A stretch of 11,316 nucleotides of DNA from an uncultured Bacteroidaceae bacterium (lineage in GTDB: Bacteria; Bacteroidota; Bacteroidia; Bacteroidales; Bacteroidaceae), in the NCBI GenBank assembly GCA_904501945.1, contig CAJGCU010000077.1, forward strand, positions 1-11,316, written 5' to 3'. The position numbers and the translations under genes were made by a program. Position 1 is the stretch's first letter. The number at the start of each line of letters is the position of its first letter. Under the pieces are notes generated by a model. That model did not search any database. It was not told where the DNA came from and saw only the letters and a program-made list of their open reading frames with translations. Shown piece after piece: positions 1 through 6,278 of the stretch.

Positions 1-194
1 CCTATATGGTCAATCAGTCCATTGAATACCAATGGCCAGAAGATGCTCCAATTAGGATATGGCAGATTAAGACCGTAACTTTCATTGAGAAAATCACAGT
101 GAACCTTGATGTTCTCAAGGCTCCTCTTCTCGAATTTACTCATCCATATATAGAATAAATTCTGAAGGTCCGTTAATCTTATGGTCTTACTCAT
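1..194 (-). CDS. Partial gene, N-terminus only, unknown function (third large gene of accessory operon)
   Basis: An open frame begins with ATG at 194 and runs off the left window edge (64 full codons visible). The ATG overlaps the TGA stop of the upstream 624-aa gene by 4 bases (ATGA), so the two are probably translationally coupled. The visible peptide starts MSKTIRLTDLQNLFYIWM and continues with a helical, basic stretch, then a segment around residues 49-64 (NWSIFWPLVFNGLIDHI). That segment resembles the recognition-helix end of a winged helix-turn-helix domain (a 'PLV..GLI' pattern), but this is inference from a short piece. No family can be named. The tight spacing says it works with the two preceding proteins; the catalytic part, if there is one, lies beyond the window. 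Confidence 0.75.
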   Translation of the reverse strand, partial: MSKTIRLTDLQNLFYIWMSKFEKRSLENIKVHCDFLNESYGLNLPYPNWSIFWPLVFNGLIDHI

Positions 195-2065
195 CTAATA
201 TACTGCTCAAACATGTTATGTAACTCAAAATCTTGTCGCCCTTCACGAATAAGCTCTTCTGTTGTGAGATAACCTAAATTAGCATCATCAGCCATTATCA
301 TAGCAGATGATATATCAAATTGACAAGCTTTGTCAATACAGCCAAAATGTTTTAGGACTGATGCTGGCATCGTTATAAGTTCATCCTCAGCCACTGTACA
401 GAGAATGCGTAAATTTTTAGGTAGAGGAATATCCGTTGCAGGGAATTTGGTTATAAGACCTTTTTGAAGGTCGGCTAATGGTTGCAAGTAATTCGGTAGA
501 TATGAGAGATTTATGTTTTGCAATAACAGAAAGTGTATTGTCTCTGATTCTTCATTGCTTTTTCCAACGATATAGGCCAAACCATTATTCCAGAGGTCGT
601 CAAAAGATGCCCACTTCGCGCTCACATATTCTGTCATATAACGACATTTATGTGAAGCCATTATTAGTGATTGTGCTATAGTCTGACTTGGACACAGCAC
701 AACAAGATATTTAGCCAGCAATCTGGCCAAGGCCTGCGGCGAACACTTAGGAGCTTCGTTGACTTTCAGAACGTCCTCCAGCGATTTGACGTATGCTTGG
801 AAACGTGTAATGGGATTCGCGGAATAGTTTATCTCTTCCAGTGTAAATTGCTTGGAAGATGCTATACCTGCAACTTTATCCTGTGGAACAGATGTAGATA
901 AAACCTCTTGTATGATGGAGAAATCTTGGATGATAGATGCTTTTCTGTCATTCATCTTGGCGATGGATTCTTCAAGTGTGGTAATCGCTTGTTGTTTCTC
1001 CTTAGCGGTTTCATCTAACAATTCTATCTCAAAATTCTTCTCCTGAAGCTTGGCATCGAGAGAGCGTTCCTGCACTTCGAAGTCCTTTCTCTTTTCGTCA
1101 ATCTCCTGCTGCAACTTTTCGATCTTTGCCTTCTGCTCTTCTTCTAACTGCATCAGTTCCCAATCATGGTATTCCTTTATCTTTTGAATCTCTTCAAGAT
1201 TGTCATTCTTGAGTTGTTCTATCAGATGCTCTTTCTCCTGTGATATACTTCTATTGACGACTTCAGAAAACCATGGAGTTTCAGCAATATCTTTTAAGCT
1301 GTCAAACATAAGAGATATGCTTGTATCAATCGATAAAAGTCGTTTCAACCTGTTCTCAATGGTAGCCGCGTCAAGGTCTTTTTGCGAAGAAAGCAATTCT
1401 CTCAAAAAACTTTCAGAATTGCGGAAGGATTGAGCTTGAACAATACCAGCCCAATTCTTTTTTACAACCTTAGACAGATACCAATTGGCTAACTGTTCAT
1501 CGTTTGTAATGTCTAACAGACCGTCGTGTTTGGGTAAGGATATACCTACGAAATACTTATATCCATCGACTGTAACCATATCAAGTGAAGATGCTTCCCA
1601 GTATTTCAAAATTCTGTCGTTGTTGTCTGGAATTATCTGATAAACCCGTCCACTGCTATACACTAACTTGTCGCTATTAACATCATGTAATCCGTTATTT
1701 GTGAGAATGTCATAATTGTGCTGGCTATCCTCTGTGAATTCGCCTTTGAGCGTAAATATTCTTTGTCCATACTCAATGACTTCAGCATCCCAATCCCAGA
1801 CGAATTTTTCTCTATCATCTTTATTGCTAGGTTGGACACATAAACAGACTATACATCCTTTGAGATGCCTATAGTCTATATTGAATCTGTAGGCAAAAAC
1901 CTTTCCGCGGGTAGGAAACAATTCAAGAGCCTCTGCATTATTAAGCGGATGGAATACATGCAAATTGTCATCGCAGTAGCCAATCACATTGATTGTTGCA
2001 TTGTCGCCAAGCTTATCTTCCACAAGCCCAACAACTCTATATTGTTCGTAATCAAATGTATTCAT
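191..2065 (-). CDS. Coiled-coil protein with probable degenerate McrB/MoxR-like AAA+ domain, function unknown
   Basis: A 624-aa protein, not a family I can name. Residues 1-200 are mixed and beta-rich; residues about 273-375 are a long charged coiled coil rich in E, K, Q and L. Residues about 440-600 follow the order of landmarks of McrB/MoxR-like AAA+ domains: a hydrophobic strand and loop (YLVVLCPSQTIAQSL, 453-467) where Walker A should be, VSAKWASFDDLW (481-492) like the 'V.W.s..DLlG' segment, HFLLLQNINLSYLPNYLQPL (511-530) like 'hhhLDE.NLa..e.Y...L', and NLRILCTVAEDE (551-562) at the sensor-1 position. The GKT and the acidic DE are missing, so ATP hydrolysis is unlikely: a pseudo-ATPase or scaffold is my inference. 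ATG at 2065 lies 1 base after the stop of the 532-aa gene, and the stop overlaps the next start. No signal peptide or membrane segment is seen. Confidence 0.85.
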   Translation of the reverse strand: MNTFDYEQYRVVGLVEDKLGDNATINVIGYCDDNLHVFHPLNNAEALELFPTRGKVFAYRFNIDYRHLKGCIVCLCVQPSNKDDREKFVWDWDAEVIEYGQRIFTLKGEFTEDSQHNYDILTNNGLHDVNSDKLVYSSGRVYQIIPDNNDRILKYWEASSLDMVTVDGYKYFVGISLPKHDGLLDITNDEQLANWYLSKVVKKNWAGIVQAQSFRNSESFLRELLSSQKDLDAATIENRLKRLLSIDTSISLMFDSLKDIAETPWFSEVVNRSISQEKEHLIEQLKNDNLEEIQKIKEYHDWELMQLEEEQKAKIEKLQQEIDEKRKDFEVQERSLDAKLQEKNFEIELLDETAKEKQQAITTLEESIAKMNDRKASIIQDFSIIQEVLSTSVPQDKVAGIASSKQFTLEEINYSANPITRFQAYVKSLEDVLKVNEAPKCSPQALARLLAKYLVVLCPSQTIAQSLIMASHKCRYMTEYVSAKWASFDDLWNNGLAYIVGKSNEESETIHFLLLQNINLSYLPNYLQPLADLQKGLITKFPATDIPLPKNLRILCTVAEDELITMPASVLKHFGCIDKACQFDISSAMIMADDANLGYLTTEELIREGRQDFELHNMFEQYIR

Positions 2066-2066
2066 A

Positions 2067-3665
2067 TTATGGTCTCGTTAATTTAATTGCAATATTATTT
2101 TCATTAGGATGATATTCGTCAAAAGCCTGTGCTTTGGCCCATCGTATGGTTACACACTCATCAAGAGACGAATTTTGATCACAGACAGAAGAAAAATCCA
2201 ACCCGACAATGCCGCTTATAGATTCGGTGTTTTGCCATAATGCAGGTTTCTTCCCAATTTGCCACTTATTGTATCCGCTCTGCCATTCCCAAATATTCGG
2301 TGTTGTTTCAACAACCTCAATTTTTATTGATTTTGCGTTGGGCATCTTTATATAATGGGTACCAACACCCAGTTGGTTTAGCAGGAGATCTCCTTCGACA
2401 GCATCTTCATCTACAGCTTTACCATCAATCCAAACCATAGTGCGCTTATGCAATCGCAGTATAGGTGTAGCTCCGCTCAAATAAGTATTTCTTCCTATTT
2501 TGAAGCCTCCATACAGCTCATAAAATCTTTTGGTGCCGAAAAATTCCTCGGTTATATATCGCCTCGTTATTTTAAAAATTAGAATGTTGGGGAACTCTCG
2601 AAGTAACATTCTTTCTCCATCGACAAGAAGACTTCTCAATCTATTTACCAGTCTTTCCTCCGCATATCCCTTGAAACAAACAAGCAATCCATAGTTCCCC
2701 GATTCTTTTGTATAGTCATCATCATCTGCTTCAATGGACCTCACTTCCTGCCAACGATTATCATATATGTCATCTTTCCTAAAAAGAAGTATTCCATTTC
2801 TTCTAAAGGAGAAGTGCTTCTGAACTTCTGAATACTTTACACTATTAACATTGAAGCAATGTAATAATTTCAGATTTTCATTACGGATTTCTAATAAAGT
2901 GAGGTCATCTGTGAGATATGCGAAAAAGACGTTTAGCGAAGAATTTACACGATTGGTTTTTTCTCGGAACTTGAAATTTCCATTCCATCGTAGATAGAAG
3001 TTATATATCTGTGACAGGTAATCATCATCCGGAACGGAATTAACAATCACTTCGGTAGCATGGCTAGTTAATGACAAACGACGTTTGTCGACAATCTTCC
3101 AGAAGTCGTATTCTGTGATGTCTTCACCAGGATAAAGATGTTTATCAACAAAACTTTTAGCAATATGCAGCAAGTCTTCTTCGGTGAATACACGCTTTGC
3201 TTGATCAATTGGATACTGAACATACCTCCCTTTACCTGGTCTTGGACGACATCTTGTAATTAGAAAGTGATTATTATCACACCATTTGTACAATGTTGAC
3301 CAAATCGTATCTTGGTGCTCGGTCATCCAAGTATACAATTCGCTGACGTCCAATCCAATAACTTGGTGTAGACGTCCATAATACGCTTGTGCTGTCATGT
3401 TATCACTATCTGCCCTTTTAGAAGCAGCAAAAAGTTGAATAGCAATAAGTCCTTTCACAAATAAATGGTCATAAGTGTAAAAATATCTACACATGACACT
3501 TCGTACAGAAGTGATTAGGGCGTTTTGAGTTGTGTGGTTCTCTCTACAGAAATCATCGACAAAAGATTGGTCTACAACCAGTGCGACATAAGACCCCATA
3601 TTCTCTTTAGAGAAAATGCGGTCATCAACATAGTGGCAAAAAGCCTTAAAAATGTCGCCTTGCAT
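2067..3665 (-). CDS. 532-aa protein of unknown function with winged-helix-like block
   Basis: I do not recognise a named family. Residues 1-115 are mainly helical. Residues about 118-152 look like a winged helix: a helix (IWSTLYKWCDNN) followed by a strand, a basic turn and a strand (RCRPRPGKGRYVQYP), which is the most conserved-looking part of the protein and could bind nucleic acid. The middle (200-380) is mixed alpha/beta with an acidic run (DDDD, 314-317). Residues about 384-452 read as a beta-sandwich-like module (short strands around VWIDGKAV and THYIKMP). It is the first large gene of the operon, 37 bp after the XRE regulator and 1 bp before the 624-aa gene. There is no signal peptide or transmembrane segment, so it is probably cytoplasmic. 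Helicase, nuclease and methyltransferase motifs were looked for by eye and not seen. A role in an anti-phage or mobile-element cassette is inferred from context only. Confidence 0.85.
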   Translation of the reverse strand: MQGDIFKAFCHYVDDRIFSKENMGSYVALVVDQSFVDDFCRENHTTQNALITSVRSVMCRYFYTYDHLFVKGLIAIQLFAASKRADSDNMTAQAYYGRLHQVIGLDVSELYTWMTEHQDTIWSTLYKWCDNNHFLITRCRPRPGKGRYVQYPIDQAKRVFTEEDLLHIAKSFVDKHLYPGEDITEYDFWKIVDKRRLSLTSHATEVIVNSVPDDDYLSQIYNFYLRWNGNFKFREKTNRVNSSLNVFFAYLTDDLTLLEIRNENLKLLHCFNVNSVKYSEVQKHFSFRRNGILLFRKDDIYDNRWQEVRSIEADDDDYTKESGNYGLLVCFKGYAEERLVNRLRSLLVDGERMLLREFPNILIFKITRRYITEEFFGTKRFYELYGGFKIGRNTYLSGATPILRLHKRTMVWIDGKAVDEDAVEGDLLLNQLGVGTHYIKMPNAKSIKIEVVETTPNIWEWQSGYNKWQIGKKPALWQNTESISGIVGLDFSSVCDQNSSLDECVTIRWAKAQAFDEYHPNENNIAIKLTRP

Positions 3666-3702
3666 AATGTTCCGTGTTATAAGATGCTAATCATTAAACC
3701 TA

Positions 3703-3933
3703 CTATTTGGGACCTTGAGATATGAGGTATTGTTTGTATTCCCTCACAAGCAACTCCCGTATATCGACCTCTAACAAATCTGCTATTTTGAGGATTGTGG
3801 CGAGGTCAGGTTGAGAAGAATTGGTACACCACTTACTGACGGTAGAAGGGGTGACACCCATCTCACCTGCCAGCCATCGAGCTGTTTTCTTCTTCTCGAA
3901 TAAAACCATCTTTATCCGGTTAATATCTTCCAT
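3703..3933 (-). CDS. XRE-family helix-turn-helix transcriptional regulator
   Basis: A 76-aa Cro/C1-type DNA-binding protein consisting of almost nothing but the HTH domain. The helix-turn-helix covers residues about 16-37, with LAGEMGVTPSTVSKWCT as the scanning and recognition helices, followed by the typical 'QPDLATILKIADLLEVDIREL' class of third and fourth helices. Small XRE proteins of this shape often sit at the head of restriction-modification or other defence and mobile operons in Bacteroidetes and control expression of their own operon. Here it is the first gene, 37 bp before the 532-aa gene, on the same strand. An autoregulatory role is therefore likely but inferred. It has no added ligand or protease domain. 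ATG at 3933 is preceded by an A/T-rich leader without Shine-Dalgarno, as is common in this phylum. Confidence 0.92.
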   Translation of the reverse strand: MEDINRIKMVLFEKKKTARWLAGEMGVTPSTVSKWCTNSSQPDLATILKIADLLEVDIRELLVREYKQYLISQGPK

Positions 3934-3959
3934 ATATAAATAATGTAATGTTTACCCTG

Positions 3960-3967
3960 TAAAGGTA
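3960..3967 (-). promoter_or_regulatory. Weak candidate -7 element for the XRE-led operon
   Basis: On the minus strand TACCTTTA lies about 27 bases before the ATG of the XRE gene and matches the Bacteroidetes -7 consensus TAnnTTTG at all but the last base. A TTG occurs upstream but with only about 12 bp spacing rather than the usual 19-21, so the -33 box is poor. A weak promoter would fit a repressed or low-level operon. Low confidence. Confidence 0.35.
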
Positions 3968-4235
3968 GTGAAATACTTTCAATTTCTGCAGCTCTCTTTT
4001 AAATAATCGTGGTTCTGCACCTCTTTTTTATGCTTTTTTATGTGTTTTTGCTGTTCATATATCCACCAAATATGGTTTTCTTGATGATTAGCGGAGCAAC
4101 TCAAAACCACATACCTAAATCTGGTATCTGGTTTTCTTCTCCTGCTTGCCGCTTTGAGATAATGCTCCTTGTTTTCGCTGTAATCTTTGCGAAAACATTT
4201 CTTGAACTCCCCAAAAATCTCTCTACGTTTCAGAG

Positions 4236-4282
4236 GGTCAAGCGAGGTCACTTTTGCTTCAAAAAGGTCACTTGAAGGTCAC
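4236..4282. repeat. Four direct GGTCA repeats at near-helical spacing
   Basis: GGTCA starts at 4236, 4246, 4266 and 4277, i.e. at intervals of 10, 20 and 11 bases. The last three extend to AGGTCAC, and two of those to AGGTCACTT. The spacing places all copies on roughly the same face of the helix, as expected of a cooperative protein-binding array. It lies directly beyond the terminator of the tRNA operon. What binds it, if anything, is unknown; regulator operators or recombinase arm-type sites are possible. Confidence 0.5.
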
Positions 4283-4283
4283 C

Positions 4284-4323
4284 AAGAAAAGAAAAAGCAC
4301 CTACAAAATCTTTGTAAGTGCTT
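4284..4323 (-). terminator. Rho-independent terminator of the tRNA-Gln/tRNA-Met unit
   Basis: Read on the minus strand, the stem AAGCACtTACAAA pairs with TTTGTAgGTGCTT (plus-strand arms 4295-4307 and 4311-4323, one internal mismatch). A run of T broken by one C (TTTTTCTTTTC) follows. It begins about 12 bases after the 3' end of tRNA-Met, the right place to end the tRNA transcript. Confidence 0.85.
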
Positions 4324-4334
4324 GATTTTTAGTG

Positions 4335-4408
4335 TGGACCAGCCTGGGCTTGAACCAGGGACCTCCAGATTATGAGTCTGTTGCTCTAACCAACTGAGCT
4401 ACAAGTCC
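4335..4408 (-). tRNA. tRNA-Met (anticodon CAT)
   Basis: 74-nt cloverleaf on the minus strand: acceptor GGACTTG/CTGGTCC, D stem GCTC/GAGC, anticodon loop CTCATAA (anticodon CAT), T arm CCTGG-TTCAAGC-CCAGG, discriminator A, CCA not encoded. Fold by eye gives two imperfections, T6-T67 in the acceptor and A27-G43 at the top of the anticodon stem. The start with a normal G1-C72 pair and the absence of the three G-C pairs in the anticodon stem argue against initiator tRNA. A CAT anticodon could also be the lysidine-modified tRNA-Ile, which cannot be excluded from sequence alone; elongator Met is my preferred call. It follows tRNA-Gln in the same transcript. Confidence 0.88.
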
Positions 4409-4459
4409 GGTGTGAGAAAGAAACTTTGGGACATTGAGATGTCGGAGTTTCATCTCGAG

Positions 4460-4530
4460 TTGTGCTACCAGGATTCGAACCTGGAATGACAGAACCAAAA
4501 CCTGTAGTGTTACCATTACACCATAGCACA
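4460..4530 (-). tRNA. tRNA-Gln (anticodon TTG)
   Basis: 71-nt cloverleaf on the minus strand with a perfect 7-bp acceptor stem TGTGCTA/TAGCACA, D stem GTGT/ACAC, anticodon stem ACAGG/TCTGT closing a 7-base loop with anticodon TTG, T arm CCAGG-TTCGAAT-CCTGG, and discriminator A. CCA is not encoded. It is the first gene of a two-tRNA unit, 51 bases before tRNA-Met. Confidence 0.95.
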
Positions 4531-4542
4531 ATCCTCCATGCG

Positions 4543-4570
4543 TTCAGGGGAATATGTTCCTTTTCCTGAA
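4543..4570 (-). other. Hairpin in the tRNA leader transcript
   Basis: TTCAGG (4543-4548) and CCTGAA (4565-4570) form a 6-bp stem; inside it, GGAA and TTCC (4549-4552 and 4557-4560) form a second stem around a 4-base loop, with AAAA bulged on one side of the minus-strand RNA. It lies between the promoter and tRNA-Gln, so it is probably part of the 5' leader removed during tRNA maturation, perhaps as a processing signal. Confidence 0.45.
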
Positions 4571-4578
4571 TGCGGGTG

Positions 4579-4609
4579 CAAAGTTATGGCTTTTTTTGGA
4601 TTTCCCAAA
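4579..4609 (-). promoter_or_regulatory. Bacteroidetes-type promoter of the tRNA unit
   Basis: On the minus strand, TTTG (4606-4609) is followed after 19 bp by TAACTTTG (4579-4586), an exact match to the TTTG-N19-21-TAnnTTTG consensus of the primary sigma factor in Bacteroidetes. Transcription should start near 4573 and give a leader of roughly 40 bases before tRNA-Gln. Confidence 0.88.
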
Positions 4610-4700
4610 AACTTTTATGGAAAAATGAATGAAAAAAGTGTTTTGTTTGCCTTTTTTGAAAAAAACGCGAATTATCGGTGGGGAGTTCCAAATAATTTTG

Positions 4701-4708
4701 TATCTTTG
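4701..4708 (+). promoter_or_regulatory. -7 element of the psd-pssA operon promoter
   Basis: TATCTTTG matches the Bacteroidetes -7 consensus TAnnTTTG exactly, 33 bases before the psd ATG. The -33 region at the expected distance is G-rich and lacks a clear TTTG, so only the -7 box is convincing. The promoter is divergent from that of the tRNA unit, about 90 bp away. Confidence 0.75.
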
Positions 4709-4741
4709 CATTAAATCTTAAATTACATAACTTAAATTATA

Positions 4742-5449
4742 ATGTCAAAAGAAAAACCGCTGATTCGCAATAAACGCAGAAACAAGATACGTTTGCATCA
4801 TGAGGGTAAGCACACGCTGCTTTACTCTGGCTGTTTGGCTGTTCTTGTCATTTTGTTGGCATGGTTCTCAAGGGACGAGTTGTCTTGGGGAGCTTATGTT
4901 GTCATTGCGCTGGTTGTAATCGTTTATGGTATATTGCTCAATTTCTTCCGTTGCCCAATACGTATGTTTAACGGTCCTACTAATAAGTCCGTAGTTGCAC
5001 CTGCCGATGGTCACGTGGTCGTGATTGAGGAGGTTGAAGAAATGGAATATTTCCATGACAAGCGGCTGATGATTTCCATATTCATGAGTTTGACCAATGT
5101 GCATGCCAATTGGATCCCATGTGAAGGTACGATAGTAAAGGTTGGACATCAGAATGGAAATTTTATGAAAGCCTATCTTCCAAAGGCGAGTACAGAAAAT
5201 GAACGTTCAATGGTGGTTATTCGTACTCCTCATGGAGAGGAAGTGATGGCACGGCAGATTGCAGGAGCTATGGCTCGCAGAATCGTTACTTATCCTAAAG
5301 TTGGTGAGGAGTGTTATATTGACGACCATATGGGGTTCATCAAGTTTGGTAGTCGAGTAGATGTTTATCTGCCTCTTGGAACAGAAGTTCTGGTAAAGAT
5401 GGGACAGGCGACGGTTGGTGACGAAACGCTGATAGCCCGTCTTAAATAA
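4742..5449 (+). CDS. psd: Phosphatidylserine decarboxylase proenzyme
   Basis: Decarboxylates phosphatidylserine to phosphatidylethanolamine at the inner membrane using a pyruvoyl group. The 235-aa proenzyme has two membrane segments near the N-terminus (about residues 28-41 and 51-68), PADGHV with the likely catalytic Asp89, VHANW with His121, and the self-cleavage site FGSR (Gly203-Ser204) near the C-terminus, where Ser204 becomes the pyruvoyl group of the small alpha chain. The length and FGSR site fit the short PSD-A type rather than the longer E. coli enzyme with LGST. It is followed after 45 bp by pssA, which makes its substrate, so the two form the phosphatidylethanolamine branch in one operon. 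The ATG sits about 30 bases after a strong -7 box. Confidence 0.96.
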   Translation: MSKEKPLIRNKRRNKIRLHHEGKHTLLYSGCLAVLVILLAWFSRDELSWGAYVVIALVVIVYGILLNFFRCPIRMFNGPTNKSVVAPADGHVVVIEEVEEMEYFHDKRLMISIFMSLTNVHANWIPCEGTIVKVGHQNGNFMKAYLPKASTENERSMVVIRTPHGEEVMARQIAGAMARRIVTYPKVGEECYIDDHMGFIKFGSRVDVYLPLGTEVLVKMGQATVGDETLIARLK

Positions 5450-5494
5450 AGGAATTTGGTGGATAAATTTTCTTAATCCTTTATAATATTAAAT

Positions 5495-6238
5495 ATGAAA
5501 AAGCATATACCCAATATTATTACATGTTGTAACTTGATTTGTGGCTGTATAGCGGCATATTGTGCTTTTTATGGAGGCTTCCAGTATGCTTTTCTTTTTG
5601 TCTTACTGGGTGCATTCTTCGATTTTTTCGATGGTTTGGTTGCCCGTGCTTTGGGTGTAAGTGGTAAAATGGGAGTGGAACTGGATTCGCTGGCTGATTG
5701 CGTGACGTTTGGTGTAGCTCCTTCTGCAATGCTTTTCTCGTTGTTCAGCAAGGTTGCTTATCCTGAGTGGATGGCCAATGAATTCTTTTTCAGCGTGATG
5801 CCATTTACCGCTTTTCTTTTGGCGGCTTTTTCCGCATTGCGTTTGGCTAAATTTAACATCGATGCGCGTCAGCATACTGGATTTATTGGTATGCCAACTC
5901 CTGCAAATGCTATATTCTGGGGCGCATTATTGGCCAGTAGTGAAGAGTGGTTGACTAGTCCGCGTTTCAATGCGCTTTTCTTGTTCCTGTTCATGGTGCT
6001 CTTTTGCTGGCTTTTGGTTTGTGAGGTTCCGATGTTTGCTTTCAAAAGCCTGTCGTGGAAAACAGATAAGGTGAAATTTGTCTTCTTGGGTCTTTCTGTT
6101 GTTATCTTGGCGGTAGGGGCTGCTGTTGGTGCTTCTGCTGAAGGAATATGGATTGGCTTGATTCGAGGTGTGGCAGGATGTATCGGACTTTATGTCTTTA
6201 TGTCTATTTTGGCATCATATTTGTCAAAAGAAGATTAA
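5495..6238 (+). CDS. pssA: CDP-diacylglycerol--serine O-phosphatidyltransferase
   Basis: Joins serine to CDP-diacylglycerol to make phosphatidylserine and CMP, the step before Psd. A 247-aa integral membrane protein with several hydrophobic helices and the complete CDP-alcohol phosphatidyltransferase motif DG-x2-AR-x8-G-x3-D-x3-D: Asp46-Gly47, Ala50-Arg51, Gly60, Asp64, Asp68. This motif binds Mg2+ and the CDP moiety. The enzyme belongs to the membrane (Bacillus-like) type and not to the PLD-like type of E. coli. It lies 45 bp after psd on the same strand. Downstream, a GC-rich 5-bp hairpin (GGGAG/CTCCC, 6240-6255) without a T tract separates it from the next gene, so read-through or partial attenuation is likely. 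Confidence 0.96.
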   Translation: MKKHIPNIITCCNLICGCIAAYCAFYGGFQYAFLFVLLGAFFDFFDGLVARALGVSGKMGVELDSLADCVTFGVAPSAMLFSLFSKVAYPEWMANEFFFSVMPFTAFLLAAFSALRLAKFNIDARQHTGFIGMPTPANAIFWGALLASSEEWLTSPRFNALFLFLFMVLFCWLLVCEVPMFAFKSLSWKTDKVKFVFLGLSVVILAVGAAVGASAEGIWIGLIRGVAGCIGLYVFMSILASYLSKED

Positions 6239-6278
6239 GGGGAGGATGTTCTCCCTCAAAATGGCTAAAAGTTGATAT

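Larger units (their letters stand above)
3934..4283. other. Gene-poor junction region between accessory operon and tRNA genes
   Basis: About 350 bases with no gene I can support. Overlapping open frames exist on both strands (a 90-codon GTG-started frame on minus at 3979-4251 and an 88-codon hydrophobic frame on plus at 4009-4275), but they shadow each other, neither resembles a known family, and the minus frame has no ATG or promoter. The stretch holds a candidate promoter for the XRE gene at its left end and a cluster of GGTCA repeats at its right end. It could be a decayed gene or the end of an integrated element; neither is shown. Confidence 0.5.

Noticed and set aside
1..3933. CRISPR array, insertion sequence or integrase within the accessory region
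   Set aside because: No regular direct repeats with spacers, no transposase or recombinase motifs and no terminal inverted repeats were seen on either strand.
3703..3933. XRE protein as antitoxin of a toxin-antitoxin pair
   Set aside because: No small toxin gene adjoins it; the next gene encodes 532 aa with no toxin motif, so an operon regulator is the simpler reading.
3979..4251. 90-codon minus-strand frame (GTG start), lysine-rich, as a possible small gene or gene remnant
   Set aside because: No ATG, no promoter or family resemblance, overlapped by an equally long frame on the other strand in an A/T-rich stretch.
4009..4275. 88-codon plus-strand frame with a hydrophobic N-terminus, as a possible membrane peptide or toxin
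   Set aside because: The hydrophobicity arises as the complement of lysine-rich codons on the other strand; no promoter of the local type precedes it.
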